Below, piece after piece: positions 16,252 to 24,975 of a stretch of 64,000 nt of DNA (the stretch's first letter is position 1; the number at the start of each line of letters is the position of its first letter). The stretch comes from Anaeromyxobacter sp. Fw109-5 (GTDB lineage Bacteria; Myxococcota; Myxococcia; Myxococcales; Anaeromyxobacteraceae). The translations under genes were made by a program, and so were the position numbers. A model generated the notes under the pieces. That model saw nothing but the letters and a program-made list of their open reading frames with translations. It had not been told where the DNA came from and ran no database searches. The stretch spans positions 1,054,001 through 1,118,000 of the forward strand of contig NC_009675.1 of assembly GCF_000017505.1 (NCBI RefSeq). Direction: 5' to 3'.

Positions 16252-18528
16252 ATGCCCGATCCCAAGCAACTCACGCCCGCCGAGCTGTCCGCCCTCGAGC
16301 ACGCGTTCGCGGCGGATCCCGCCTCCGACGCCTACCGGCCGCTGACCGAGGCCTACCTCGCCATGGGCCGGTACATGGAAGCGATGGTCGTCTGCAAGAA
16401 GGGTGTGAAGGCCCACCCGGACGACCCCGCGGCGCGCGTGCTGCTCGCCCGCGTCTACGCGGACCAGGGCAAGGACCGCAAGGCGCTCGAGGAGCTCCAG
16501 GGGGTGCTCGCCGCCTTCCCGACCTTCGCGGCGGCGCTGCGGATGGCGGGCGGGCTGCACCTCAGGCTCGGCGAGCGCGAGGCCGGCGAGGCGGCGCTGC
16601 GGCGCGCCGCCGAGGCCTCCCCCGACGATCCCGAGCTCCGGCAGGCCCTCGAGCGCCACGGCATCGCGGCGGCGCCGGCGAGGCCCGCTCCCCCCGCGGT
16701 GGGGGTCTCGCCGAAGCCGGCCGTGCCCCGCACCGGGCCGGACGCGCCCCCGGTCGCTCCGCGCGTCGCGCCCGCTTCGACCCGCCCGGCGGCGACCGCG
16801 GCAGGGGCCGTCCGCGCCGCGCGTCCGGCGAACGCGATCGAGGAGGACGTGCCCGTCCCGACGCCGACCCCGGTCCCGGCGACGAGGACGCGCGGCAGGG
16901 CGTACGCGCAGGAGCTCGCCGACAAGTACGCGACGCAGGAGTTCCAGCTCTCGCCGGGCACGCCGCCGAGGAGGCGCGCGAAGCGCGGCACGTTCGCGAC
17001 CACCGTGGCGCTGTTCGTCGTGCTCGCCGTCGCGCTCGGCGGCTGGGCGGTCTTCAGCCGCGCGCGGAAGGAGCGGATCGAGGCGATCGACCGGCTCCTC
17101 AAGGACACCCTCCCGCTCCTCGAGAAGGACGCGCACGCGAGCTACGTCGAGGCGGCGAGCAAGCTCCAGCAGATCCTCGACCGCGACGACCAGTCCATCG
17201 CGGGCCACGCGTTCCTCGCCTACGTCGACGCGCTCCGCGCGGGCGAGCACGGCGAGGGGGAGGCGGTCCGCGGGGAGGCGGTGCGGCACGTGGAGGCGGC
17301 GCGCGCGCTCGTCCAGCGCCACTCGCACCTCGTGGCGGCGGAGGCGTACCTGAAGCTCTACGGCGGCGACGCCGCCGGCGCGAAGGAGGTCGTGAACGCG
17401 GTCCTCGAGGGCGCGGAGGGGACCCAGAGCCCGTTCCTCCAGGGCGTGCTCGGCGCGATCCTGCTCCGGGAGGGCGATCTCGACGGCGCCCGTGACGTGC
17501 TGGGGAAGGCGCAGAAGGCGAGCCCGGGCGACGTGCGGATCGCGTACCTGCTCGGCGAGCAGTACCGGCGCCGGGGCGAGGGGTACGAGCTGCAGGCGAC
17601 GGGCTTCTACGACTACGCGCTCCGCATCCAGAAGGACCACGTGTGGTCGATCCTGGGCAAGGCGGAGGTGCTCGTCGCCCGTGGCCAGGTGGGGGAGGCG
17701 GGGAAGGCGGCGGAGCTCGTGCTGACGCCGCAGGCGGCCGCGTCGCGTCCGCAGCAGGCCCTCGCGTACGCGCTCCGCGGCGCGGTGCTGGCCGCGCAGG
17801 GCAAGGCGTCGGAGGCCTCGGCGGCCGAGGCCGAGGCGGCGAAGCTCGACCCCGCCAGCCCCGAGATCCCCCACCTCGTGGGGCAGCGCAAGCTCCGCCA
17901 GGGCGACGCCGCGGGCGCGGTCGAGGCGCTCCAGCACGCCGTCTCGATCGACCCGAGGCGCGTGTCGCTGTACGCCGACCTCGTGCGCGCGCAGCTGGCG
18001 CTCGAGGGCGGGGCGCAGCAGGCGCTCGAGACCCTGAAGCGCGCGGTCGGTCGCGTCGGCGAGAGCCCGCGCCTGGCGCTGCTCCTCGGCGACGCCTACC
18101 AGGCCGCGGGGGACGCGGACCTCGCGCGCGGTCAGTACGAGAAGGCGATCCAGCTCGGCCGCCCGTTCCCCGACGCGCGCGTCGCGCTCGCGAGGCTCCA
18201 CCGCGCGAAGGACAACGTCCCCGGGGCCCTCGTGGAGCTCACCCAGGCCATCGACGAGTACGGCCAGGGCGGCGCCGGGGGCGCGGCCCGCGCCTACGTC
18301 GAGATGGCGGAGGCCGAGCGCGCCCGCGGCGCGAAGCGCGAGCTGCTCGCGGACCTCTACGAGAAGGCCCTCGAGCGCGATCCGGCGAGCTGCGAGGCGC
18401 TGTGGGGCGCGGGCAAGCTCGAGGCGGACGTGCAGCGGACGGATCGGGCGAAGCAGCGGCTCGGCGCGTACGCGAAGCTCTGCCCTCGCGGCCCGCACGC
18501 GAGCGAGGCGGCGCAGCTGGCGAGGTAG
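16252..18528 (+). CDS. Large membrane-anchored TPR protein
   Basis: A 758-residue protein. The N-terminal TPRs (about 10-140: DAYRPLTEAYLAMGRYMEAM, ARVLLARVYADQGKDRKALE) are followed by a Pro/Ala linker, one membrane helix at about 248-270 (TVALFVVLAVALGGWAVF) and a long C-terminal array of TPRs. By the positive-inside pattern the N-terminal TPRs are cytosolic and the C-terminal array periplasmic. It probably scaffolds an envelope complex, but no partner is visible. The ATG at 16252 is taken; a TTG at 16231 with AGGA in front would add seven residues. Confidence 0.8.
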   Translation: MPDPKQLTPAELSALEHAFAADPASDAYRPLTEAYLAMGRYMEAMVVCKKGVKAHPDDPAARVLLARVYADQGKDRKALEELQGVLAAFPTFAAALRMAGGLHLRLGEREAGEAALRRAAEASPDDPELRQALERHGIAAAPARPAPPAVGVSPKPAVPRTGPDAPPVAPRVAPASTRPAATAAGAVRAARPANAIEEDVPVPTPTPVPATRTRGRAYAQELADKYATQEFQLSPGTPPRRRAKRGTFATTVALFVVLAVALGGWAVFSRARKERIEAIDRLLKDTLPLLEKDAHASYVEAASKLQQILDRDDQSIAGHAFLAYVDALRAGEHGEGEAVRGEAVRHVEAARALVQRHSHLVAAEAYLKLYGGDAAGAKEVVNAVLEGAEGTQSPFLQGVLGAILLREGDLDGARDVLGKAQKASPGDVRIAYLLGEQYRRRGEGYELQATGFYDYALRIQKDHVWSILGKAEVLVARGQVGEAGKAAELVLTPQAAASRPQQALAYALRGAVLAAQGKASEASAAEAEAAKLDPASPEIPHLVGQRKLRQGDAAGAVEALQHAVSIDPRRVSLYADLVRAQLALEGGAQQALETLKRAVGRVGESPRLALLLGDAYQAAGDADLARGQYEKAIQLGRPFPDARVALARLHRAKDNVPGALVELTQAIDEYGQGGAGGAARAYVEMAEAERARGAKRELLADLYEKALERDPASCEALWGAGKLEADVQRTDRAKQRLGAYAKLCPRGPHASEAAQLAR

Positions 18529-18552
18529 GGGCGCTGGGAGCCGCTCGACCGC

Positions 18553-18576
18553 GCTCCGCCGCGATCGCAGCGGAGC
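18553..18576. repeat. Degenerate palindromic element after the TPR gene
   Basis: GCTCCGC and GCGGAGC pair around a 10-nt loop that itself contains GCGATCGC. The surrounding bases (CTCGACCGCGCTCCGC, then GGAGCTACGCTCGCGG) resemble the core of the two 68-bp elements at 20.7-20.9 kb, so this looks like a diverged copy. It may also end transcription. Confidence 0.4.
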
Positions 18577-18719
18577 TACGCTCGCGGTGAGCGGGCTCGA
18601 GGCTCAGGCGAGAGGGGATCCAGGGGAGCGGGAGGAACGTGTCCCCGCGCCGAGGCCCTCGCCTGCGCGTGTACGGCCAGCTCGCGCGGGGCGGCCTGAG
18701 GCCGCCGCGAGGGCGCCCC

Positions 18720-19403
18720 TCACTTCCCCTTCTGCCGCGCCTCCTCCGCCTCGCGCTCCTTGACCTCCTTCTCGATCGCCTCCATCGGGTTGCCGGAGAC
18801 GCGCTTCGGCTTCCCCTCCGCGGTGCGCCGGTCCACCACCTTCACCGCGACCTCCGCGCGCGCCCCCTCCACCTCCACGATCGCGGTGGACGCCCCCTCG
18901 CCGACCCCCCAGAGCTGACCGCGGCCGTCGCCGCGGCAGACGCGCTCGTCGGCGCAGCGCGTGTAGGCGACGCGCCCGAGCACCGGCGCTCCGGTGTCGT
19001 CGAACGCGGCGATCCGTAGAGCGACCGGGCGCGGCTCGTCCTCCATGCGGAGCTCGACGGACGCGGGCGTCACCGCCAGCCGCGTGACCACGCGCACGAT
19101 CACCGGCACCTCCCCCGCCGCGTCCCCGATCGTGCAGCGCACGGTGGCGGTGCCGGGCCCGACGGCGGTGACCGTCGCGTCGTTGTGGGGGCCGGTCGCG
19201 GTCGCGACGCGCTCGTCGGAGGACGACCAGCGGCAGGCCTCGCGCGGCACCGCCTTGCCGTCCCGCAGGCGCGGCGTGGCGTGCACCGAGGCGGTCTGGC
19301 CGCGAACGCCGAAGCGCAGGGAGCTGGGCTCCACCTCGATCCGGACGGGTTCGTCGCAGGCGGCGAGGAGGAGGGGGAGGGCGAGCAGCGAGCGGGCGCG
19401 CAT
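18720..19403 (-). CDS. Lipoprotein with bacterial Ig-like (BID_2) domains
   Basis: A 227-residue protein with a lipoprotein signal (LPLLLAAC, lipidated Cys at about 17). Two Ig-like domains follow: about 20-95 (VEPSSLRFGVRGQTASVHAT, then WSSSDERVATA) and about 100-190 (LAVTPASVELR, VAYTRCADERVC). The pattern 'value at this time ... TVTAVGPGTATV' is typical of Big_2 domains. The C-terminus (about 195-227) is a charged helix rich in Glu/Lys. It is probably anchored in the outer membrane. Function is unknown. The ATG at 19403 begins at the signal peptide. Confidence 0.75.
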   Translation of the reverse strand: MRARSLLALPLLLAACDEPVRIEVEPSSLRFGVRGQTASVHATPRLRDGKAVPREACRWSSSDERVATATGPHNDATVTAVGPGTATVRCTIGDAAGEVPVIVRVVTRLAVTPASVELRMEDEPRPVALRIAAFDDTGAPVLGRVAYTRCADERVCRGDGRGQLWGVGEGASTAIVEVEGARAEVAVKVVDRRTAEGKPKRVSGNPMEAIEKEVKEREAEEARQKGK

Positions 19404-19460
19404 GGCGCCGATGGTACCGCGCCGGGCGCCCGGCACCACTCCGCGTCCGCGCGGCCCGCC

Positions 19461-19892
19461 TCACGGAGGCGAGGGCGCGAGGTGGTACAGCATCACGTAG
19501 ACGACCACCCCGGTCACCGAGACGTACATCCAGATCGGCAGCGTCACGCGGGCGATGCGGCGGTGGGAGGGGAAGCGCTCCCGCAGGGCCAGGAACAGGG
19601 TGCGCAGGACGAGCGGGGCGGCGAGGGCGGCGAGGACCGTGTGGCTCGTCAGGACCGCGAGGTAGACCGCGCGCAGCGCGCCGCCCCCGGGGAAGCGGTG
19701 AGTCCCGGTGAGGGCGATCCGGGTGAGATAGCTGACGAGGAACAGCGCCGAGGCGGCGCACGCGGACAGCATGAGCGCGCGATGGCGGCGCTGGTCTCCC
19801 CGGCGGATCGCGAGGAAGCCGAGCAGGAGGAGCACGAAGGCGAGCCCGTTGAGCGCGGCGTTCACCGTGGGGAGCGCCTCGGCGAGGGTCAT
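19461..19892 (-). CDS. DUF420 membrane protein, cytochrome oxidase-linked
   Basis: A 143-residue protein with four membrane helices (LNGLAFVLLLLGFLAI, LMLSACAASALFLVSYL, AVLTSHTVLAALAAPLV, WMYVSVTGVVVYVMLY) and conserved His/Arg residues at their ends (RRHRALM, TSHTV). DUF420 (CtaM-like) proteins are found with haem-copper oxidase assembly genes. Its start overlaps the ABC gene stop by 4 nt (ATGA), and ctaB heads the same operon. A role in oxidase maturation is inferred. Confidence 0.85.
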   Translation of the reverse strand: MTLAEALPTVNAALNGLAFVLLLLGFLAIRRGDQRRHRALMLSACAASALFLVSYLTRIALTGTHRFPGGGALRAVYLAVLTSHTVLAALAAPLVLRTLFLALRERFPSHRRIARVTLPIWMYVSVTGVVVYVMLYHLAPSPP

Positions 19893-21886
19893 GACCGTGG
19901 GGACCTCCGGGTGGCGAGGGCGGCGAGGGCGAGCGCGCCGGCGGCGAAGAGCGCGCAGACGGCGAGATCGCGCGCGGCGGAGCCGGGCAGCGCGCCGGGC
20001 GCCGCGGCGCCGCCGAAGGCGCGGCGCGCGGCCGACACGGCGTAGGCGACGGGGTTCGCGTGCATCACCGTGGCGAGCGGGCCGCCGCCCGAGGGCGCGG
20101 GGAACATCGCGCCGGACACGACCCAGAGCGGCACGAGCAGCGTCATCTGGATCGCATGGTACCCCTGGACGTTGTCGACACCCCACGCGACCGCGAACCC
20201 GAGCGCCGCGAGGGCGATCGCGCAGAGCGCGAGCGCCGCGAGCAGGAGCGGCCACCGGATGGTCAGGTATGGGAAGCCGGCGAGCGGCGCGAGCGCCACG
20301 AACAGCGCCGCCTGCGTGAGCGCCACCGCGGCGGAGCCGAGCGTCTTCCCGACGACGAGCGCCCCGCGGGAGCCGGGCGCGGCGAGGACGGACTGGAGGA
20401 AGCCGCGGTGCCGGTCCTCGATGACCGAGGCGGTGGTGAAGATGGACGCGAACAGCACCACCATGAGCACCACGCCCGGGAAGAAGTAGGCGAGGTACGG
20501 CACCGTCGAGCCGGGCATCCGGAACGTCTCCCCGAAGCCGGAGCCGATCACGAGCCAGAAGATGACCGGCTGGCCCAGGGCGCCGGCGAGGCGGGAGGGC
20601 TGCCGGAAGAAGCGGACGAGGTCGCGCCGGGCGAGCACCGCGATCGTCGCGAGGTCGTAGGCGAGGGGGAGCGTCCGTGGGGTCGGGGTCGGGGTCCCTC
20701 GACTCCGCGTCTCCGCTCCCGCGGAGACGCTACGCTCGGGACGACCGGCCTCAGGAGATCGGGTCGAGGTCGCGGTCGAGGTCGCGGTCGAGGTCGAGGT
20801 CGAGGTCGAGGTCGAGGTCGAGGTCGCGGTCGAGGTCGAGGTCGCGGTCGCGGTCGGGGTCCCTCGACTCCGCGGCTCCGCTCCCGCGGAGACGCTACGC
20901 TCGGGATGACCGGCCTCAGGAGATCCGGTCGCGGTCTCCTCCAGCGCCTCCCCCGTGATGGCGAGGTAGGCGTCGGCGAGCGTCGGCCGGCGGAGGGAGA
21001 TGCTCCGCAGCCGGCCGGCCGGGAACGCCTCGACGAGGCGGGGCACGAGCGCGTGCGCCCCCTCGTGCTCCACGTGGACGCCGTCCGCCCGGACGTGCGC
21101 CGCGAGGCCGAGGCGCCGCGTCACCTCCGCCGCGACCGCCTCCGGCTCGTCCGCCTCGATGACCACGAGGTCGCCCGCCACGCGGGCGCGCAGCGCCTCG
21201 GGCGTGTCGCAGGCCACGATCTCGCCGCGCGCGAGCACTGCCAGGCGATCGCAGCGCTCCGCCTCGTCCGGCCGGTGCGTGGTGAGCACCACCGTGGTCC
21301 CCGCGTCCCGGCGCACCGCGGCGACGCGCGCCCAGAAGGCGCGGAAGGCGGCCGCGTCGAGCCCGGACGTGGGCTCGTCCATGACGAGGAGCGCGGGGCG
21401 GTGGATGCGCCCGCGGGCGAGCTCGAGCCTCCGCCGCATCCCGCCCGAGAGCCGCTCCACCGGCTCGCGCGCCCGCTCGGACAGGCCGGCCTCGTCGAGG
21501 AGCTCCGCGACGCGCCCGCGCAGCTCGCGCCTGGGCACGCGGTGGAGCGCGCCGGCGAGGCGGAGGTTCTCCTCCGCGGTGAGCTTGCCGTCGAGCCCGG
21601 GCTCCTGGAAGACGATCCCCGCCGCGCTGCGGAGGCGTCGCGCCCCGGGGGCGATCTCCACGCCGTCGAGCAGGAACCGGCCTTCGTCCGGCCGGAGCAG
21701 GCCGGCGAGGATCGCGAAGAGCGTCGACTTGCCGGCGCCGTTCGGCCCGAGCAGCCCGAAGATCTCCCCCCGCGCGATCTCGAGGGACACGCCGCGGAGC
21801 ACCTCGCGGTCGCCGCGGCGGACGGCGACCCCGTGGAACGCGAGGCGGGGGATGGCCGGCGTGGCGTCCGCGGCGAGCGCGCGCAT
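19889..21886 (-). CDS. ABC transporter: ATPase fused to ABC-2 permease through a repeat-built linker
   Basis: A 665-residue fusion. Residues 1-315 are an ABC ATPase with Walker A GPNGAGKS, signature LSGGMRRR, Walker B LLVMDEP and an H-loop His. Residues about 406-665 are an ABC-2 type permease with six hydrophobic segments (YLAYFFPGVVLMVVLFASIF and others). The linker at about 320-405 is low complexity, mainly Thr-Ser and Thr-Ala, flanked by two copies of a block beginning SPEAG.PERSVSAGAE. It is encoded by two 68-bp palindromic elements around a GAGGTC-type hexamer array. In most relatives ATPase and permease are separate genes. Gene order ctaB-ABC-DUF420 points to a role in oxidase or metal handling. 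Confidence 0.85.
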   Translation of the reverse strand: MRALAADATPAIPRLAFHGVAVRRGDREVLRGVSLEIARGEIFGLLGPNGAGKSTLFAILAGLLRPDEGRFLLDGVEIAPGARRLRSAAGIVFQEPGLDGKLTAEENLRLAGALHRVPRRELRGRVAELLDEAGLSERAREPVERLSGGMRRRLELARGRIHRPALLVMDEPTSGLDAAAFRAFWARVAAVRRDAGTTVVLTTHRPDEAERCDRLAVLARGEIVACDTPEALRARVAGDLVVIEADEPEAVAAEVTRRLGLAAHVRADGVHVEHEGAHALVPRLVEAFPAGRLRSISLRRPTLADAYLAITGEALEETATGSPEAGHPERSVSAGAEPRSRGTPTATATSTSTATSTSTSTSTSTSTATSTATSTRSPEAGRPERSVSAGAETRSRGTPTPTPRTLPLAYDLATIAVLARRDLVRFFRQPSRLAGALGQPVIFWLVIGSGFGETFRMPGSTVPYLAYFFPGVVLMVVLFASIFTTASVIEDRHRGFLQSVLAAPGSRGALVVGKTLGSAAVALTQAALFVALAPLAGFPYLTIRWPLLLAALALCAIALAALGFAVAWGVDNVQGYHAIQMTLLVPLWVVSGAMFPAPSGGGPLATVMHANPVAYAVSAARRAFGGAAAPGALPGSAARDLAVCALFAAGALALAALATRRSPRS
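20693..20760. repeat. 68-bp palindromic element, copy 1
   Basis: It contains the perfect hairpin GCGTCTCCGC-TCCC-GCGGAGACGC and ends CCTCAGGAGATC. It repeats with few changes 165 bp away (20858-20925), so both copies read in the same frame of the ABC gene. Its translation contains PERSVSAGAE, which resembles the peptide encoded by dispersed intergenic repeats in other genomes. Confidence 0.8.
20761..20857. repeat. Hexanucleotide tandem array (GAGGTC/GCGGTC), about 16 units
   Basis: About 97 bp of GAGGTC and GCGGTC units, bracketed by the two 68-bp elements. It encodes alternating Thr-Ser/Thr-Ala on the minus strand. As the unit is 6 bp, gain or loss of copies changes linker length without shifting the frame. 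Confidence 0.9.
20858..20925. repeat. 68-bp palindromic element, copy 2
   Basis: Nearly identical to the copy at 20693-20760. The left arm is GCGGCTCCGC instead of GCGTCTCCGC, so its hairpin has mismatches, and GATGACC replaces GACGACC. It lies on the ATPase side of the linker. Confidence 0.8.
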
Positions 21887-21895
21887 CGCGGCGCC

Positions 21896-22786
21896 TCAGC
21901 GTGCGCCGAGGAACAGCGCGACGAAGAGGAGCGTCAGGTAGAGGATGGTCGCGAGGAAGAAGTTCCGCGCCCAGCGCCCCCCCTCGCGGCCGACGCCGGC
22001 GAAGGCGTAGCCCGCGAGGGCGACGCCGAGCACCGCCGCGACCGCGCCGTACGAGGGACCCGCGACGCGGAGCGGGACGAGCAGGAGCGACACCGGGACG
22101 AGGGCCGCCGCGGTGGCCGCGATCCAGGCGCGGGTGGTGCGCTCCCCGTGCACGATCGAGAAGACGCGCAGCCCGCCGCGGGCGTAGTCGTCCCGCAGGT
22201 AGATCGACACGGCCAGGAAGTGCGGGAGCTGCCACGCGAAGAGCAGCGCGAACAGCGCGAGCCCGCCCGCGTCGAGCCGGCCGGTCGCCGCCGTCCAGCC
22301 CATGAGCGGCGGGATGGCGCCCGGGACGGCGCCGACCAGCAGCGCGAGCGTCGAGCGCTGCTTCATGGGGGTGTACACCGCGACGTACGTGACGAGCGCC
22401 ACGAAGGCGAGCGCCGCCGTGAGGGGGTTCGCGACGAGCGCGAGCACCGGCAGGGCGAACACCGGGACCATGATCCCGAGCCCCAGGGCGGTGAACGGGT
22501 CCACGCGCCCCGCCGGGAGCGGGCGGTCGCGGGTGCGCCGCATGCGGGCGTCGATCTCCCGCTCCATCCAGCAGTTGAGCGCGTTCGCCGCGCCCACGAC
22601 CGCCGCGGTCGCGAGGACCGTCAAGGCGGCGCGGGCAGGCGCGACGTGGCCCGGGGCGAGGGCGAGGCCGCCCGCGCTGGTCACGATGACGAGCCCGGAC
22701 AGGCGCGGCTTGGCGAGGAGGAGGAGGTCCTTCGCGTACTGGAGGGAGGAGGGGCGTGCGCGGGCGGAGGCGGTGGCGATCGTCAC
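21896..22786 (-). CDS. ctaB: Protohaem IX farnesyltransferase (haem O synthase)
   Basis: A 296-residue UbiA-family prenyltransferase with eight to nine membrane helices that converts haem B to haem O for haem-copper oxidases. Signature motifs are present: NCWMEREIDARMRRTRDRPL (NDXXD-type site, here NxxxxxxID) and the second site YLRDDYARGG. LAKPRLSGLVIVTSAGG is the usual start of CtaB. The GTG at 22786 is used. It heads the operon with the fused ABC transporter and the DUF420 protein; no oxidase subunit genes are in the window. Confidence 0.93.
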   Translation of the reverse strand: MTIATASARARPSSLQYAKDLLLLAKPRLSGLVIVTSAGGLALAPGHVAPARAALTVLATAAVVGAANALNCWMEREIDARMRRTRDRPLPAGRVDPFTALGLGIMVPVFALPVLALVANPLTAALAFVALVTYVAVYTPMKQRSTLALLVGAVPGAIPPLMGWTAATGRLDAGGLALFALLFAWQLPHFLAVSIYLRDDYARGGLRVFSIVHGERTTRAWIAATAAALVPVSLLLVPLRVAGPSYGAVAAVLGVALAGYAFAGVGREGGRWARNFFLATILYLTLLFVALFLGAR

Positions 22787-22824
22787 GGAGGTCCCGGTCG
22801 CATGAGGGCTGTGCAGGCGAGAGG

Positions 22825-22853
22825 GACCTAGTGAAGGCTCGCGCGGGGGTCAA
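22825..22853 (-). promoter_or_regulatory. Candidate promoter of ctaB
   Basis: On the minus strand TTGACC (22848-22853) and TAGGTC (22825-22830) are separated by 17 bp, about 40 bp before the ctaB start. The -35 fits well but the -10 is weak. Confidence 0.3.
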
Positions 22854-22971
22854 CGTCGCGTTCGGGGGTCGGTTCATCCGTCCGGAGGTGCGCCGCCGCG
22901 CCGGTTGCGAGGCGGAGCCGGCGGAGCTATTCGGTGCCCGCCCTTCGCCGAGCCCTCACCCGAGGTCGACC

Positions 22972-23646
22972 ATGCGTCTCCTCCGTCCGCTTCACCTCGC
23001 CGCGCTGACCGTCGCCCTGGGCGCGCCCGCGCTCGCCGGAGCGGGCGAGGTGAAGGGCAGGGTGCGCTACGCCGGCACGCCGCCTCCGCCGGCCTCGCAG
23101 CCGGTCACCAAGGATCGGGGCGCGTGCGGCGAGTCGGCCCCCGACGAGTCGCTGGTCGTCTCCGGCGGCGGGCTCGCGAACGTGGTCGTCCGCATCGTCG
23201 CGCCGGGCGCCCCGGTGGAGCCGCGCGCCCTGACCCTGGACCAGCGCGGCTGCCGGTTCGTGCCGCACGTGCAGGCCGCGCCGGCCGGCTCGACGGTGGC
23301 GCTGCTGAACGGGGACCCCATCCTGCACAACGTGCACGGCTGGTCCGGAGTCGCGACCGCGTTCAACGTCCCCATGCCGAACCCCGGCCAGCGCGTGGAG
23401 CGGCCGCTGGCGCGCCCCGGGCCGGTTCGGGTGGGCTGCGACGTCCACGCCTGGATGAGCGCGTGGATCCTCGTGGTGGACACGCCCTTCCACGCGGTGA
23501 GCGACGCCGAGGGGCGCTTCGCGATCCAGGGGGTGCCCCCCGGTCGCCACACCGCCATCGCGTGGCACGAGCGGATGGGCGAGAGGATCGCCACGGTCGT
23601 CGTGCCGGCGACCGGCCCGGCGACCCTGGAGCTCTCGTATCCGTAG
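22972..23646 (+). CDS. Secreted carboxypeptidase-regulatory-like / cupredoxin-like protein
   Basis: A 224-residue secreted protein with a signal peptide of about 23 residues. The first part (about 25-145) resembles the methylamine-utilisation / plastocyanin-like fold, with GEVKGRVRYAGTPP, then LNGDPILHNVHG and GCDVHAWM; His, Cys and Met there resemble a type 1 copper site. The C-terminal part (VSDAEGRFAIQGVPPGRHTAIAWHERMG) is a carboxypeptidase regulatory-like beta sandwich. It is divergent from ctaB. Copper binding is inferred from residue pattern only. GAGGT precedes the ATG. Confidence 0.75.
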   Translation: MRLLRPLHLAALTVALGAPALAGAGEVKGRVRYAGTPPPPASQPVTKDRGACGESAPDESLVVSGGGLANVVVRIVAPGAPVEPRALTLDQRGCRFVPHVQAAPAGSTVALLNGDPILHNVHGWSGVATAFNVPMPNPGQRVERPLARPGPVRVGCDVHAWMSAWILVVDTPFHAVSDAEGRFAIQGVPPGRHTAIAWHERMGERIATVVVPATGPATLELSYP

Positions 23647-23707
23647 GCCGCGCCGGACCGGAGCCCGGTCGCGCGGCCCGGCGGCGGGAGGCTGCTGAAG
23701 GAGAGCC

Positions 23708-23980
23708 CTAGGGCTCGTCTTCCTCGGCGGCGTCCTCGTCGGCCTCCGCCTCCTCGAGGTCCTCCTCGAGCTCGGTCTCGGTCTCGACCTCCTCTGGCTC
23801 GGCCACCGGGCGGGCGGCCGCCCGCTGGCGCCGCTCCGAAGGCGGGGGAGCCTTCAGGGCCGGGCTGTCACGCTGGTCCGCGCCGCACTTCGGGCAAAGC
23901 GGCTCCAGCTTCTTGAGGTCGTAGAACTTCGTGCCGCACTTGAAGCAGGTGTGCTTGGTGCCCAGGTCCTTCGCAGGCAT
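23708..23980 (-). CDS. TIGR02300-family (FYDLN acid) zinc-ribbon protein
   Basis: A 90-residue protein with two CXXC pairs (CFKCG and CPKCG) forming a zinc ribbon at residues 12-34, with FYDLKKLEP between them as in the FYDLN acid family. An Ala/Pro/Arg linker leads to a highly acidic tail of almost pure Glu/Asp (about 60-90). The family's function is unknown. GAGGGGAGC precedes the ATG. It is divergent from ttcA. Confidence 0.88.
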   Translation of the reverse strand: MPAKDLGTKHTCFKCGTKFYDLKKLEPLCPKCGADQRDSPALKAPPPSERRQRAAARPVAEPEEVETETELEEDLEEAEADEDAAEEDEP

Positions 23981-24102
23981 GCTCCCCTCGTGTTTCCCGA
24001 CGGAACCCGCGCCTTTATCGCAAGGCCGCCGCCGGCGTCAAAGGAAAATCGGGCCGGGGCCCGGTGCGCGCTCCCCGGCGGCGCTGCTATAGAGTGCGCC
24101 CG

Positions 24103-24975
24103 ATGCACGACGTGTCGAAGCTCGAGAAGAGGCTCCTGCGCGCAGCCGCCAACGCGATCCGCGACTTCGAGCTGATCGGCGACGGCGACAGGATCATGGT
24201 CGCCGTCTCCGGAGGCAAGGACTCGTACACCCTCCTCCACGTGCTCATGCGGCTGCGCGAGCGCGCCCCCATCGACTTCGACCTCGTGGCGGTGAACCTC
24301 GACCAGGGGCAGCCGGGCTACCCCGCCGAGATCGTCGAGCGGCACTTCCAGGCGGTCGGCGTGCCGCACCGCATGCTCTACGCCGACACGTACTCGATCG
24401 TGCGTCGCCTCGTCCCGGAGGGGAAGACCACCTGCCCGGTGTGCTCGCGGCTGCGCCGCGGCGTGCTCTACAACGCCGCCGCGGAGATGGGCTGCACCAA
24501 GATCGCGCTCGGCCACCACCGCGACGACCTCGTCGAGACCCTGCTGCTCAGCGCGCTCTACTCCGGCGCGCTGAAGAGCATGCCGCCGAAGCTCCGCTCC
24601 GACGACGGGCGCAACGTCGTCGTCCGCCCGCTCTGCTACGCGGCGGAGGAGGACATCGCGGCGTTCGCGACCGCGATGCGGTTCCCCATCGTCCCCTGCG
24701 ACCTGTGCGGCTCGCAGCCGAACCTGCGCCGCAAGCGCGTGAAGGCGCTGCTCGCGGAGCTCTCGGACGAACACCCCGCGGTGAAGGGCAACCTCCTCAA
24801 CGCGCTCGGTCACGTGGTGCCCTCGCACCTCCTCGATCGCGACCTGCACCGGCTGGTGGCGTCGACGGGCCGGGACCCGTGGCTCGACGGGGACGAGGAC
24901 GAGGACGGCGGCTGCCTCCAGGGCGAGGTCGCGGACGCCCTCGTCAAGCTCGCCGGCGCGCGGGAGGACGCATGA
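24103..24975 (+). CDS. ttcA: TtcA-like tRNA 2-thiocytidine biosynthesis protein
   Basis: A 290-residue cytosolic enzyme expected to thiolate C32 of some tRNAs. The PP-loop SGGKDS (36-41) binds ATP. CPVCSRLRRG supplies the CXXC that with a third Cys (CDLCG near 205) holds the 4Fe-4S cluster. GHHRDDLVETLL is the second conserved block. The acidic C-terminal segment DGDEDEDGG is unusual. Its stop overlaps the start of deoC by ATGA, so the two are coupled. Confidence 0.92.
   Translation: MHDVSKLEKRLLRAAANAIRDFELIGDGDRIMVAVSGGKDSYTLLHVLMRLRERAPIDFDLVAVNLDQGQPGYPAEIVERHFQAVGVPHRMLYADTYSIVRRLVPEGKTTCPVCSRLRRGVLYNAAAEMGCTKIALGHHRDDLVETLLLSALYSGALKSMPPKLRSDDGRNVVVRPLCYAAEEDIAAFATAMRFPIVPCDLCGSQPNLRRKRVKALLAELSDEHPAVKGNLLNALGHVVPSHLLDRDLHRLVASTGRDPWLDGDEDEDGGCLQGEVADALVKLAGAREDA

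Noticed and set aside
20761-20857. A CRISPR-like array
   Set aside because: The units are 6 bp with no spacers and lie inside a coding frame. No cas gene is present. It is a microsatellite.
20677-20958. Plus-strand open frames with long Arg-Gly or Arg-Ser runs
   Set aside because: They are shadow translations of the hexamer array. The minus-strand frame continues into both transporter domains.
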